Assembly (NCBI RefSeq): GCF_014352855.1
Contig: NZ_CP060697.1
Location: forward strand, 1,240,001 to 1,304,000
Reading direction: 5' to 3'
DNA: 64,000 bases
Origin: Sphingomonas sabuli
Lineage (GTDB): Bacteria; Pseudomonadota; Alphaproteobacteria; Sphingomonadales; Sphingomonadaceae
Shown in pieces: positions 51,352-60,659 of the stretch. Under the pieces are notes generated by a model. It saw only the letters and a list, made by a program, of their open reading frames with translations, had not been told where the DNA came from and did no database searches. Position numbers and translations under genes: made by a program. Position 1 is the first letter of the stretch. Every line of letters begins with the position of its first letter.

Positions 51352-52944
51352 ATGCGTCGTTCGGCATATGTACATATTAGCGCGGGCGTCGCCCTGCTTC
51401 TTACGTCAGTTTCTCCAGCGTTCGCCTCGAGCCACCGTGAAGCCCCCAACATCACCAAGACGCCAAAAGTCGACAATACCGACGTCTATGCCTTCCGCAG
51501 TTACGAGCCGGGCCGCGGCGCATTCATTACTTTGATTGCCAATTTCCAGCCCGGCGAAGGCCCCGGCGATGGTCCGAATTATTATACGATGGATCCCGAC
51601 GCTTTGTACGAAATCATGATCGACAATAATGGCGACGCCAAGGAAGACCTGACATACCAGTTCAAGTTCATCAATCGACTGAAGAACGGCCAGGGCATTA
51701 CGCTCGACGCCGGCGGCAAGCGTCTTCCAATCGCCGTCCGCCAGCTTGGCAAGATCACCATGCCGAACGATTCCGCTATCGGTGAGAACGAAATCTACAC
51801 CGTCAAGCAGGTGAGGGGCGATCGCCGGTCCGGCGAAGCCAGCACGGTGACCAATACCGACATCGGCGGCCAGTTGTTCGTCAAGCCGTTCGACAATGCC
51901 GGCAACAAGACCTTCCCCAACTATCCGAACTACGCCGACCGGCACATCTATTCCGCCTCGGTCCCCGGATGTTCGAGCCCGGCCCGGATCTTCGTCGGCC
52001 AGCGCGAGGAGCAGTTCGCGGTCAACCTCGGCCCGATCTTCGACCAGGTGAACTTCGTCCCGATCGAAGGCGACAACGACCCCGTTTATGGCAACGGCCA
52101 GCCGTTCCCGGGCGGGATCACGCAGAGCGACAATAACCAGGAGCTGATCAACAAGCGCAACGTCACCAGCATTGCCATCGAACTGCCGATCGCTTGCGTG
52201 ACCGGCACGGGCAATGGCGTGATCGGCGTGTGGAGCTCGGCCAGCCTGCCGCAGTCGCGACTGCTCCGGCCGAACCCGACCTACGAGCGTCCGGACACCA
52301 CCGGTGGATCGTTCGTCCAGGTTTCGCGCCTTGGCATGCCGCTGGTGAACGAGGTCGTCATCGGTCTTCCGCAGAAGGACCTGTTCAACGCGGCCGAGCC
52401 GACGCAGGATGCCGTGCTGGCCGATTACGTCACCAATCCGACCTATCCGGAATATCTGAACATACTCTTCCGTGACGCCGTCAACGCGACCCTCGGAACG
52501 AGTTTTCGGACGCTTGCGCCAACCAACTTCCCGCGCAACGACCTGGTCGCGACGTTCCTCACCGGGCTTGCTTCGCTCAACCAGCTGTCGACCGTCACGG
52601 CGTCCGAAATGCTGCGCCTCAACACCGGCGTGACTCCGACGCCGATCGGCCGTCAGCGGACGCTTGGCGTGGTGGCCGACGATCTCGCCGGCTTCCCCAA
52701 CGGTCGCCGCCCAGGTGACGATGTCGTCGACATCGTGCTGCGGGTTGCGATGGGCCGCCTGTGTTATCCCGTTCCGATCAACGGAACGCCGACCCAGCTG
52801 GGCCTGTGCCAGCCGTCCGATGCACCGACCGGCCAGGTCGCCTACACCGACGGCGCGCCGAGCAACTCCAACTACGTGATGAACCGGTTCCCGTACCTGA
52901 ACCCGCCGCTTCGCGGAGCGCCGCGGCCGCAGAATCAGCCGTAA
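51352..52944 (+). CDS. DUF4331 family secreted protein
   Basis: AAGGAGAATCCAAG precedes ATG. After the signal peptide (ISAGVALLLTSVSPAFA) the mature protein opens SSHREAPNITKTPKVDNTDVYAF, the family hallmark, then FITLIANFQPGEGPGDGPNYYTMDPDALYEIMIDNNGDA. 530 residues, with an Asp-rich early section that may bind metal. The function of DUF4331 is unknown; it is often encoded near HupE/UreJ or lipoprotein genes. A hairpin (51317-51333) lies in its leader. The 269 bp upstream are AT-rich, with no gene. Confidence 0.85.
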   Translation: MRRSAYVHISAGVALLLTSVSPAFASSHREAPNITKTPKVDNTDVYAFRSYEPGRGAFITLIANFQPGEGPGDGPNYYTMDPDALYEIMIDNNGDAKEDLTYQFKFINRLKNGQGITLDAGGKRLPIAVRQLGKITMPNDSAIGENEIYTVKQVRGDRRSGEASTVTNTDIGGQLFVKPFDNAGNKTFPNYPNYADRHIYSASVPGCSSPARIFVGQREEQFAVNLGPIFDQVNFVPIEGDNDPVYGNGQPFPGGITQSDNNQELINKRNVTSIAIELPIACVTGTGNGVIGVWSSASLPQSRLLRPNPTYERPDTTGGSFVQVSRLGMPLVNEVVIGLPQKDLFNAAEPTQDAVLADYVTNPTYPEYLNILFRDAVNATLGTSFRTLAPTNFPRNDLVATFLTGLASLNQLSTVTASEMLRLNTGVTPTPIGRQRTLGVVADDLAGFPNGRRPGDDVVDIVLRVAMGRLCYPVPINGTPTQLGLCQPSDAPTGQVAYTDGAPSNSNYVMNRFPYLNPPLRGAPRPQNQP

Positions 52945-52974
52945 GCGGAGGTCAAGGTTCTGAGTAAGACTTGC

Positions 52975-53202
52975 TTGGGCATCGCGATGCTCGCCGCCTT
53001 CCTCGCGGGATGCGGACGGCAAAACCAGACTGACGACAGTACCAACGATCCTCTTGCCGCGAGCAGTTCGCGGCAGGAGGATCGGTTCGGTGAGGGGTTC
53101 GGAACGGCCTATCGCGCCGAGCCGAATTCAGAGCCGCGCAACGTATCGGACGCTGACGTCACGCCCCTTTCAACGACGACGGACCCGATCGACATTGAGT
53201 GA
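52975..53202 (+). CDS. Small lipoprotein linked to the DUF4331 gene
   Basis: About 75 residues: a short hydrophobic signal with lipobox LAAFLAGCG, then a polar Ser/Asp/Asn-rich chain ending DPIDIE. The start could be the TTG at 52975 or an upstream CTG at 52960 that is better placed relative to GGAGG; both keep the lipobox. It should be outer-membrane anchored. Lying 30 bp behind DUF4331, it is probably its partner. Confidence 0.6.
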   Translation: MGIAMLAAFLAGCGRQNQTDDSTNDPLAASSSRQEDRFGEGFGTAYRAEPNSEPRNVSDADVTPLSTTTDPIDIE

Positions 53203-53242
53203 CGAAAATGACCGTAGGGTCACTTGCCTAGAAATGCCTTCC

Positions 53243-53262
53243 ACGCCGCCTCACGGCGGCGT
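53243..53262. terminator. Convergent hairpin after the lipoprotein gene
   Basis: ACGCCGCC and GGCGGCGT form a perfect 8-bp stem with a TCAC loop between the convergent lipoprotein and DUF4198 genes. The T-run is poor (TTGCT), so Rho-independent action is uncertain, but the site is well placed for two-way termination. Confidence 0.45.
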
Positions 53263-53293
53263 TGCTGCGAGCGCCGTTACGCGAACTTCGCCG

Positions 53294-54109
53294 CTATCGG
53301 CGGCTTTGCCCGTAGCCCCAGGTAAGGCTCGAGAAGGTGGTATCGAAGTCGGCATCGGCATCGCCCTTGACCGGCTCACTCCAGATCACGTTGAGCAGCC
53401 AAGTTCCGACCGTGGGGACACGAAAGCTTGCCCGGCCCTGCTTGTCAGTGACGATGGTCTTCACCGGCTTCGCGTCGAATTCCAGGTTGGTCAGCTTGAC
53501 CGTCGCGTTCGCCAGCCGCTTGCCTCGGTAAAGAACGTGCACCGGAAGATTGCGGTCGGCACCCAGCGTGTACGGATTGCGCTCCGGGACAATTTCCAGC
53601 TTCAGTCCGACCGGACGCGTTGCAAGCGCGCTGTTCGCCGCAGTCTGCGGCCCGACCTGGACCAGCGTTTTGCCGCGGCGGCTATAACGTTCGACGCCCG
53701 CGCGGTTGGTCGTGCCGTTGCGCGCCCGATCCGCGATGACCAGCGCAAGCCCTTCGGTCTTGGCATAATCGTTGAAGCGGATCGCCGGCAGGTTCGATTC
53801 GAAATGCTTGCTTTGCAGCGCGACGACATGCAGCCCCGGAGTCGGAAATCTGACCGTCAGGTCGGCCGCCTCGTCGGTACGCACGTCGGCCAGCAAGCTG
53901 CGCTTGGACCGCACCATCAAATCTTCGATGAGCACCAGGAATTCGGCGCCCTCCCATCGTTGCCGCGCGTCGCCGTGCCCGATCTGGAAAGTCATCGGAA
54001 CGGCATCGCCGACGCCGGCCTGAAACCGTTGCGGCTGGATCCACAGATCATGCGCCCACACAGGGCTTGCAACGGCCGCGGCAAGCAAACCCAAAAAACG
54101 CAATTTCAT
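53294..54109 (-). CDS. DUF4198 family periplasmic protein (NikK/NikM-like)
   Basis: Signal peptide MKLRFLGLLAAAVASPVWA, then AHDLWIQPQRFQAGVGDAVP: the mature N-terminus AHDxW is typical of DUF4198 proteins, which are associated with nickel or cobalt uptake. Residues about 180-260 form an Ig-like/transthyretin-like domain (PVHVLYRGKRLANATVKLTN...VTDKQGRASFRVPTVGTWLL). 271 residues from ATG 54109. It is divergent from HupE with only about 35-45 bp between the two starts. Confidence 0.8.
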   Translation of the reverse strand: MKLRFLGLLAAAVASPVWAHDLWIQPQRFQAGVGDAVPMTFQIGHGDARQRWEGAEFLVLIEDLMVRSKRSLLADVRTDEAADLTVRFPTPGLHVVALQSKHFESNLPAIRFNDYAKTEGLALVIADRARNGTTNRAGVERYSRRGKTLVQVGPQTAANSALATRPVGLKLEIVPERNPYTLGADRNLPVHVLYRGKRLANATVKLTNLEFDAKPVKTIVTDKQGRASFRVPTVGTWLLNVIWSEPVKGDADADFDTTFSSLTWGYGQSRR

Positions 54110-54143
54110 GTAGAATTCCAATGCAGTAAGACAGGCCAAGTGC

Positions 54144-54800
54144 TTGCGGAAGATGGCGCCCGTGCGCAAGCTTAATTTCCGCCGACGCGCCCATTTGCGG
54201 ACCTATTCGCGCGGCGCCGCGCTGACCGCTGCGGGACTGGCGCTCGCGCTGACCGCCTTCCCCGCGCAAGCCCATGAAGGCACTGGCCTGGCCGGCGGCT
54301 TCGCATCCGGTTTCGTGCACCCGCTCAAGGGCCTCGACCATATGCTCGCGATGGTCTCGGTCGGAATCTGGGGCGCCTTTCTTGGCCGGCCCCTGATCTA
54401 CCTGCTGCCGATGGTTTTCCCCGGCGCCATGGCGTTCGGCGCGGGCGTGGCGATGGCCGGCGTGCAACTGCCTCCGGTCGAACTGGGCATAGCGCTTTCG
54501 GTGGTTTTGCTCGGCGCGGCGATCCTGCTCGCGGCGCGGCTGCCAGTGGCCGTCGCCTGCGCCATCGTCGGACTGTTCGCGCTGTTTCACGGCTATTCGC
54601 ACGGCGCCGAGCTACCGTCCGCCGCGGACCCCGTTGGCTACAGCGCGGGATTCGTGCTGAGCACCGGTTTGCTGCACGTCGCGGGAATCGGGCTTGGTGT
54701 GTTCAAGGCATGGCCGGCCGGAGTCACCGCGCTGCGCGCAGCCGGTGGCGTGATCGCCGCTTTCGGCATCTGGTTTCTTTATGGCGCGATGGTCGCATGA
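54144..54800 (+). CDS. HupE/UreJ family membrane protein
   Basis: An N-terminal basic leader and signal-like helix end in AQAHEGTG. The family motif follows, ASGFVHPLKGLDHMLAMVSVGIWGA, with metal-binding His and Asp residues (HPLxGxDHxLAM). Five further helices come next, including FHGYSHGAELP with more histidines. HupE and UreJ proteins import nickel or cobalt for hydrogenase or urease. The start is uncertain: TTG 54144 or ATG 54153. The ATGA overlap with the next gene shows that it heads the chain leading into the type IV secretion genes. Confidence 0.8.
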   Translation: MRKMAPVRKLNFRRRAHLRTYSRGAALTAAGLALALTAFPAQAHEGTGLAGGFASGFVHPLKGLDHMLAMVSVGIWGAFLGRPLIYLLPMVFPGAMAFGAGVAMAGVQLPPVELGIALSVVLLGAAILLAARLPVAVACAIVGLFALFHGYSHGAELPSAADPVGYSAGFVLSTGLLHVAGIGLGVFKAWPAGVTALRAAGGVIAAFGIWFLYGAMVA

Positions 54801-55291
54801 ACAGCGGCATCCTGCCCTTCCTGCTGCTGAGCGCGACGCTCGGCCTGGTGCTCTCCTTCGCCCCTGCGCGGTGGGCAGCGATCGGCGGATTGACGAGTGC
54901 CGTGACCGCTCTTGCCGTTTACGCACTTGCTCCGCTGCAGGACGCGTCGCCGGCCTTCATGCAGGCGGTCTTCCTGTGCCTGTGGGCATCGATCATCGTG
55001 ACCGGCGTCATTGCCTACCTGCCACTTGCCAGATCGCCGCGCTGGGTGGTTCCGGCGGCGCTGAACGCAGGGGTCTGGACCGGGGCCTGCGCGGCGCTGA
55101 CGGCGTCCCTTGGCGGGCTTGTGGTCGGCCTGCTTCCTATTCTGTTGGTGATCCCCGGAACTTGGTTTACACGGAGGAAATTTTGTATTGTTATCAAGGT
55201 CGTCGTCAGCTGGATGATCGCGATCGCCGCGCTCTCGACCTTCGTCTCCCTGATACCCACGCCTGGGTACGAACCGGATCACATGGAATGA
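54797..55291 (+). CDS. Membrane protein between HupE and the type IV secretion genes
   Basis: 164 residues with about five hydrophobic helices (GILPFLLLSATLGLVLSF, AIGGLTSAVTALAVYALA, FMQAVFLCLWASIIVTGVIAYL, ALTASLGGLVVGLLPILLVIP and VVVSWMIAIAALSTFVSLIP). It starts in an ATGA overlap with hupE and ends in another with the transglycosylase gene. No family is recognised. It could be a HupE partner. Confidence 0.65.
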   Translation: MNSGILPFLLLSATLGLVLSFAPARWAAIGGLTSAVTALAVYALAPLQDASPAFMQAVFLCLWASIIVTGVIAYLPLARSPRWVVPAALNAGVWTGACAALTASLGGLVVGLLPILLVIPGTWFTRRKFCIVIKVVVSWMIAIAALSTFVSLIPTPGYEPDHME

Positions 55292-55887
55292 TGCTCAAGA
55301 CATTCCTTTGCGCCTTTTTGCCGGTTCTGGTCCTGCCAGTCGCGGCGCAGGCGCAAGTCATCGAAATCGATTCGTCGGGCGAGGCCACGACGTTCGACCA
55401 ACCCACCGTGTTCACCGCGGAAACGCCAGCCCCGATCGTCGTCGAAGAGCGTCGCGCGGCTTCCGGCGCGGCGCCGCATCTGCTGCTCGCCGAAGCGGCC
55501 CGCGCGCACGGCCTCGACCAGCATTTGCTCGAATCCGTCGCCTGGCAGGAATCGCGCGGGCGGGTCGATGCGGTCAGCGTGAAGGGCGCGCGCGGCGTGA
55601 TGCAATTGATGCCGGGAACGGCCGCACAGCTTGGCGTGCGGATTGACGACCCGGCCGACAACATCCGCGGCGGCGCGAAATACCTTCGCCAGCAGCTCGA
55701 CCGCTTCGGCAGCGTTCCGCTGGCGCTTGCCGCGTATAACGCCGGTCCCGGCGCGGTCCTCCGCTATGGCGGCATCCCGCCCTATGCTGAGACCCGCGAC
55801 TACGTTTCGAAGATCATGAAGCGCTGGGGTTCGGCGTTTTCAAAAGCCGCCGTCCAGCAACCCGTGAAAGAGGTGCAGCAACCATGA
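55288..55887 (+). CDS. Lytic transglycosylase, VirB1-like
   Basis: 199 residues: a signal peptide (FLCAFLPVLVLPVAAQA), a linker of about 50 residues, then a Slt70-type domain with the catalytic Glu in SVAWQESRG, then KGARGVMQLMPGTAAQLGV, NIRGGAKYLRQQL and LALAAYNAGPGAVLRYGGIPPY. It would cut peptidoglycan to admit the secretion channel. Its stop overlaps the virB2 start (ATGA). Such enzymes are the usual VirB1 of type IV operons. Confidence 0.85.
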   Translation: MMLKTFLCAFLPVLVLPVAAQAQVIEIDSSGEATTFDQPTVFTAETPAPIVVEERRAASGAAPHLLLAEAARAHGLDQHLLESVAWQESRGRVDAVSVKGARGVMQLMPGTAAQLGVRIDDPADNIRGGAKYLRQQLDRFGSVPLALAAYNAGPGAVLRYGGIPPYAETRDYVSKIMKRWGSAFSKAAVQQPVKEVQQP

Positions 55888-56183
55888 CCCTTCGTCGTTG
55901 GGCGCTCGCCCTCCTTGTCCTGTCCGCCCCGGCCAGTGCGCAATATGCGGCCCCTGACCCGGCCGGATCGGGGCCGATCGTCGGCGCCGTCAACTGGCTG
56001 CAGGGCACGTTGCTGGGCAACGTCGCGACCGCCGTCGCGGTCATCGCGGTCGCCGCTATCGGCTTCATGATGCTGACCGGTCGGATCAACTGGAAATATG
56101 GGGCCACGGTCGTGCTCGGCCTGTTCGTGCTGTTCGGCGCGGCCTCGATTGTCGGCGGAATCCGGTCAGTGGCCGGCGGCTAG
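55884..56183 (+). CDS. virB2: VirB2 pilin-like protein (TrbC/VirB2 family)
   Basis: 99 residues: signal peptide LRRWALALLVLSAPASAQ, then two hydrophobic helices (LLGNVATAVAVIAVAAIGFMML and WKYGATVVLGLFVLFGAASIVGGI) separated by a short basic loop (TGRINWK). Size and layout match VirB2 pilins, major T-pilus or channel components. The first residue of the mature form would follow the SAQ cleavage site. Confidence 0.88.
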   Translation: MTLRRWALALLVLSAPASAQYAAPDPAGSGPIVGAVNWLQGTLLGNVATAVAVIAVAAIGFMMLTGRINWKYGATVVLGLFVLFGAASIVGGIRSVAGG

Positions 56184-56184
56184 G

Positions 56185-56460
56185 ATGGCCAGCGACCGCT
56201 TGTTCAGGGCCCTGGCCCGGCCGCAGATGGTGGCCGGGGTTACCTATCCGTTTTTTGTCCTGAACGGCATTCTGGCGGCGGAATTCTTCCTCATCTTCAA
56301 AAGCCTGTTCGCGCTCCTCCCGGCGCTGCTGGTCTATGCGCTGGGCTATGCCGCGCATTTGCGCGACCCGCACATCATGTCGTTGTGGATGACCCGCCTG
56401 CGGCGCGTTCCGCGCGTCCCCAACCGCAGCTTGTGGGGCGCCAATGTCTATCGCCCGTGA
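56185..56460 (+). CDS. virB3: VirB3-like inner-membrane protein
   Basis: 91 residues with the VirB3 pattern: a short basic N-terminus (LFRALARPQMVAGV), one to two helices (PFFVLNGILAAEFFLIFKS and LLPALLVYALGYAAHL), and the C-terminal RDPHIMSLW that is typical of VirB3/TrbD. VirB3 works with VirB4 at the inner-membrane platform. Its coding end overlaps the virB4 start by 17 bp. Confidence 0.88.
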   Translation: MASDRLFRALARPQMVAGVTYPFFVLNGILAAEFFLIFKSLFALLPALLVYALGYAAHLRDPHIMSLWMTRLRRVPRVPNRSLWGANVYRP

Positions 56461-58813
56461 TCGCGCCGCGCGCCGCGAAAAGGCGGTTGGCGACCATTTG
56501 CCATATCTGGCGCAGGTCGACGACCACACGATCGTCACGCGCGATGGCCTGGCGATGCAGGTCATCCGGCTCGACGGCCTGCCGTTCGAAACGATCGATG
56601 CCGTCCAGCTGGAAGCGCGCAAGGCGGCGCGCGATGCGATGCTTCAAGCCGTCGCCTCGGCCCGGTTCGCGCTTGTTCATCATGTCGTCCGCCGGGTCGT
56701 CACGCCGGAGCTTGAGGGGGAGTTTCCGGATCCGTTCAGCGAAGCGCTCGACAAGGCCTGGCACGACCGGCTCGCGACGCGGCGGCTGTACGTCAACGAC
56801 CTCTACCTGACGCTGGTCGTCCGGCCCCTCGCCGGCCGGGCCAAGGCGGCGGACAAGCTGTTGCAGCTTTTCACCGGTGAACAGGCCGCCGCCAAGACCG
56901 ACCGCAGCGCGGACCTGCGCGAGCTCAACCGGGCACGCGAGGCATTGATGGCTGCGCTCGACCCCTATGGGCCGACCTTGCTCAGTACCTACGACCTGCC
57001 AACCGGGCTGGCGTCGGAGCCGGCCGAGTTTCTTGCCACTTTGCTCAACGGCACCACCACTCCGATGCTGCTGCCGCACGGCGAACTGGCGCAAACGCTG
57101 GCGCGGAGGCGGATCAGCTTTGGCGCCGACGCGGTCGAATATGGCCCGGTCGATGGTCAGCCCCCCGAGTTCGCGGCGATCCTGTCGATCAAGGATTATC
57201 CGGCCGAAACCGATGCCGGCATGCTCGACGACCTCTATCGGCTGCCGTTCGAAATGGTCGTCACGCAAAGCTTTGCAGTGGTCGACCGCGGCCCGGCGAT
57301 GGAGCGCATCGACCTGGCCTTGCGGCGCATGCGCTCGGCCGACGACGCGGCGGTCTCGCTGCGCTCCGAATTGTCGCTGGCGAAGGATGAGGTGTCCGCC
57401 GGCCGGACCTTGTTCGGCGAGCATCACCTGACCGTACTTCTAAAGGCGCCGACCCTGGTCGATCTCGACGTCATCGTCGGCGAAACGCAGGCCGCCTTGT
57501 CCGACGCCGGCTTCGTCGCCGTGCGGGAGGAGCTTGGCCTCGAGGCAGCATTCTGGGCCCAGTTCCCGGGCAACTTTGCCTACATCGCGCGGCGGGCACT
57601 TATTTCCTCGGCGAACTTTGCCGGCTTTGCCAGCGCGCACAATTTCCCGGTCGGAACCGCCACCGGCAATTTCTGGGGCGACGCGGTGACCCTGTTCGAA
57701 ACCACGTCGGCAGGACCGTATTTCTTCAATTTCCACCGTGGCGACCTTGGCAACTTCACGATCATCGGCCCGTCGGGTTCGGGCAAGACGGTCGTGCTGG
57801 GTTTCCTGCTCGCGCAGGCCCGCCGCTTTGCGCCGCGGATCGTCTTCTTCGACAAGGATCGCGGCGCGGAAATCTTCCTGCGCGCGATCGGCGGCGCCTA
57901 CGACACGCTGCGTCCCGGCAATGCGACGCGCCTCAATCCCCTGGCGCTGCCGGATTCGCCGCTCAACCGGCGCTTCCTTGCCGAATGGGTTGCCAAGCTG
58001 GCGACCGGCGACGGCCCGCCGCCGACCGTCGAGGAAGCCGGCTGGATCGCCGAGGCCATCGACAGCAGCTATGCCGGTCCGCCGGAGCACCGCCGGCTGC
58101 GCTTCCTTGCCGAACTGTTTCGCGGACGCCAGCGCGCGTCGGGCAACGACATCGCGGCCCGCCTTGCGCCGTGGCATTCGGACGGCGAGCATGCCTGGCT
58201 GTTCGACAATGCCGCCGACGGGCTCGACCTCGGCGCCGACACCATCGGCTTCGACATGACGGCGATCCTCGATCAGCCCGCGCTGCGCTCGCCGACGATG
58301 CTCTACCTGTTTCACCGGGTCGAAGAGCGACTCGACGGCCGGCCTACGCTGATCGTCGTTGATGAAGGCTGGAAGGCGCTCGACGACGAAGTGTTCGTCG
58401 CCCGCATCCGCGATTGGGAAAAGACCATCCGTAAGCGCGGGGGAATCGTCGGCTTCGCCACGCAATCGGCATCGGATGCGCTGGAAAGCAAGATCGCCTC
58501 GGCGATCGTCGAACAGGCCGGCACCCAGATCTTCATGGCCAATTCGTCGGCACAGGCAAGCGATTACATCGACGGTTTCGGGCTGACCCAGCACGAATAC
58601 GACTTGGTGCGCACCATTCCGGAAACGGCCCGCGCCTTCCTGGTCAAGCATGGCGCGGACAGCGTCGTCGTCCGGCTCAACCTGGCCTCGGAGCCGGATC
58701 TGCTGACCGTCCTTTCGGGGCGCGAGCGCACGGTCCGCTTGCTCGACGACATTCGCACCGAAGTCGGCGATGCGCCCGACCGCTGGCTGCCGCGCCTGCT
58801 GGAAGTCGCGTGA
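56444..58813 (+). CDS. virB4: VirB4 ATPase of the type IV secretion system
   Basis: 789 residues. An N-terminal VirB4 domain (about 1-430) precedes the RecA-like ATPase: Walker A IIGPSGSGKTVVLGF near residue 443, Walker B LIVVDEGWKALDD near residue 635, and the later conserved KTIRKRGGIVGFATQSASDAL. The family-specific TSAGPYFFNFH lies just before Walker A. It energises pilus assembly and substrate passage at the inner membrane. The virB6 start (GTGA) overlaps its stop. Confidence 0.93.
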   Translation: MSIARDRAARREKAVGDHLPYLAQVDDHTIVTRDGLAMQVIRLDGLPFETIDAVQLEARKAARDAMLQAVASARFALVHHVVRRVVTPELEGEFPDPFSEALDKAWHDRLATRRLYVNDLYLTLVVRPLAGRAKAADKLLQLFTGEQAAAKTDRSADLRELNRAREALMAALDPYGPTLLSTYDLPTGLASEPAEFLATLLNGTTTPMLLPHGELAQTLARRRISFGADAVEYGPVDGQPPEFAAILSIKDYPAETDAGMLDDLYRLPFEMVVTQSFAVVDRGPAMERIDLALRRMRSADDAAVSLRSELSLAKDEVSAGRTLFGEHHLTVLLKAPTLVDLDVIVGETQAALSDAGFVAVREELGLEAAFWAQFPGNFAYIARRALISSANFAGFASAHNFPVGTATGNFWGDAVTLFETTSAGPYFFNFHRGDLGNFTIIGPSGSGKTVVLGFLLAQARRFAPRIVFFDKDRGAEIFLRAIGGAYDTLRPGNATRLNPLALPDSPLNRRFLAEWVAKLATGDGPPPTVEEAGWIAEAIDSSYAGPPEHRRLRFLAELFRGRQRASGNDIAARLAPWHSDGEHAWLFDNAADGLDLGADTIGFDMTAILDQPALRSPTMLYLFHRVEERLDGRPTLIVVDEGWKALDDEVFVARIRDWEKTIRKRGGIVGFATQSASDALESKIASAIVEQAGTQIFMANSSAQASDYIDGFGLTQHEYDLVRTIPETARAFLVKHGADSVVVRLNLASEPDLLTVLSGRERTVRLLDDIRTEVGDAPDRWLPRLLEVA

Positions 58814-59991
58814 AGGGCAGCTTCTGTACGCCAGACGCCGGACTGCGGTTTGCCGAACGGCTGCTGGTCGACACCGATTGCCAGGCGATGGGCATGGTCG
58901 AGCGCGGCTACGCGGCGCTGGCCCAACCGGGCGGCACCGTTTCGACGGCGCTTACCGGACTGATGATCATCGCTGTCGCTTTCTTCGGCTATCGACTGCT
59001 CCTGGGGCGCGGCATCGTTTTGTCCGATGCAGTGTCGCTGACGGTCAAGCTAGGCGTCGTCCTGCTACTCGCCACCTCGTGGGCAAGCTGGCAGGCGCTG
59101 GCCTATGACGGGCTGGCCCGGGCGCCGACGCAGATCGCCGGTGACATGCTGGTGGCGATCGATTCGCCGCCGCCGATCGAAACGCTCGACAACACGCTCG
59201 ACGGGCTAACCCAGGCCGCGGTCGGCTATCGCAGCCGCGCCGGGATCGCTTCACCGCTGGTCGGCGGGCCGGCAGCCGCGGCCGCCGTGCTCAACCTGTC
59301 GGCGATCATCCTGACCCTGTCGACGGTGGGAATCCTCGTCGCCAGCAAGGTCGTGCTCGCGATCCTGCTTGCGATCGCCCCCGCAATGGCGGGTCTTATT
59401 CTGTTCAACGGCACGCGCGGCATGGCGCAAGGCTGGCTGGCGGCGATGGCGGTCGCCGCGATCCTGCCTGCATTCGCAATCCTCATCGCCGCGATCCAGT
59501 TCGCGATCCTCACTCCCATCCTCGCCCGGTTGTTGGCCGAACAGGGATCGGGCGTGTTCGAAAATGCGTCCGTCATGCCCATTGGCCTGGTCAGCGTCGT
59601 GTTCGTCATCGCCTTCCTGTTCGCGATCCGGGCGGCGTCCCAGATCGGCACGGGGCTGCTAGTCGCACGGCGCGCTCGCGAGGCGGTGCCGACGCCAACC
59701 GTGATGATCGACCGCGACACCCGCTTCAGCGATCGCGGGGCCGTCGCCGCGCCTGCCTCCGTCATGGCCGTCAGCCGCGCCCTCGAAACCATTGCCCGGC
59801 GCGATTCCGCGCCGGCCGCGACCCGGTCGCGCGCCATCGCCGGCGCAAGTGCAAGCCGAACCGCGCGTGACGGCACGCCCGGACGGCCGGCCGCAGCGGC
59901 CGAAAGCTTTGCCGGCCGAACCGAATTCAGGCCGCCTGCGCGGCGTCATGGCGTGCGCCGATCCCGCGCCGCCGCCCGGAGAGATTCATGA
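58810..59991 (+). CDS. virB6: VirB6 / TrbL-type polytopic channel protein
   Basis: 393 residues from GTG 58810. Six or more hydrophobic segments (TALTGLMIIAVAFFGYRLLL, VSLTVKLGVVLLLATSWASW, ILVASKVVLAILLAIAPAMAG, AILPAFAILIAAIQFAIL, LVSVVFVIAFLFAI) surround a large periplasmic loop (about 115-170). The last about 100 residues are Arg/Ala/Pro-rich and disordered. VirB6 forms part of the inner-membrane channel. The stop overlaps the virB8 ATG by 4 bp. Confidence 0.85.
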   Translation: MKGSFCTPDAGLRFAERLLVDTDCQAMGMVERGYAALAQPGGTVSTALTGLMIIAVAFFGYRLLLGRGIVLSDAVSLTVKLGVVLLLATSWASWQALAYDGLARAPTQIAGDMLVAIDSPPPIETLDNTLDGLTQAAVGYRSRAGIASPLVGGPAAAAAVLNLSAIILTLSTVGILVASKVVLAILLAIAPAMAGLILFNGTRGMAQGWLAAMAVAAILPAFAILIAAIQFAILTPILARLLAEQGSGVFENASVMPIGLVSVVFVIAFLFAIRAASQIGTGLLVARRAREAVPTPTVMIDRDTRFSDRGAVAAPASVMAVSRALETIARRDSAPAATRSRAIAGASASRTARDGTPGRPAAAAESFAGRTEFRPPARRHGVRRSRAAARRDS

Positions 59992-60659
59992 GTGAGCGTG
60001 ACGAATATTTTGCTGCGGCGCGAAGTTGGGCCGATGGCCAGTCCAGCGCCAGCGCGCGCGAGACGCGCATTGCTTGGCGTGTCGCAGCCGGCGCTGCCGC
60101 GGTCGCCTTGCTGCTGGCGATTGCGCTGGCGTTGCTGGTGCCGCTGAAGACCGTCCAGCCATATGTGGTCACGGTCGACAACCGGACCGGGACGGTCGAA
60201 CCGGCCTTCACGGTCGATTCCGGCAGGCTGACCCAGAACGAAGCGGTAATCCAGGCGCAGCTCGCCGGTTATGTGATCGCCCGCGAAAGCTTCGATTCCA
60301 CTGACCTTTCGGAACAGTATCGGCGGGTGCAATTGATGTCCGCGCGACCGGTCGCCGCTGCCTATGTCGCGGAGATGTCCGCCAACAATCCGGAAAGCCC
60401 GCTGCGCACGCTCAGCGCGGGCGACACCGTCGCGATCAAGGTGCGCAGCGTTTCACTGATCAACGACACCGCCGCCCTGGTGCGATACACGGCGACCCGT
60501 TCGGCCGCCGGCGGCGGCGCGGGCCAGCCCGCGAACTTCGTTTCGGCGATCAGCTTCGGGTTCAACGGCCGGGCGCTCAACCAGTCCGACCGTTATGACA
60601 ATCCGCTCGGCTTCCAGGTGACGCGATACCGCCGCGACGCGGAAGGCATCGTATCATGA
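59988..60659 (+). CDS. virB8: VirB8 inner-membrane assembly protein
   Basis: 223 residues: a short cytoplasmic N-terminus (RDEYFAAARSWADGQ), one membrane helix (VAAGAAAVALLLAIALALLV), then a periplasmic NTF2-like domain with VVTVDNRTGTVEPA, VIARESFDSTDLSEQYRRVQLMS and NPLGFQVTRYRRDAEG. VirB8 nucleates assembly and contacts VirB9 and VirB10. Overlaps on both sides are 4 bp. Confidence 0.9.
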   Translation: MSERDEYFAAARSWADGQSSASARETRIAWRVAAGAAAVALLLAIALALLVPLKTVQPYVVTVDNRTGTVEPAFTVDSGRLTQNEAVIQAQLAGYVIARESFDSTDLSEQYRRVQLMSARPVAAAYVAEMSANNPESPLRTLSAGDTVAIKVRSVSLINDTAALVRYTATRSAAGGGAGQPANFVSAISFGFNGRALNQSDRYDNPLGFQVTRYRRDAEGIVS

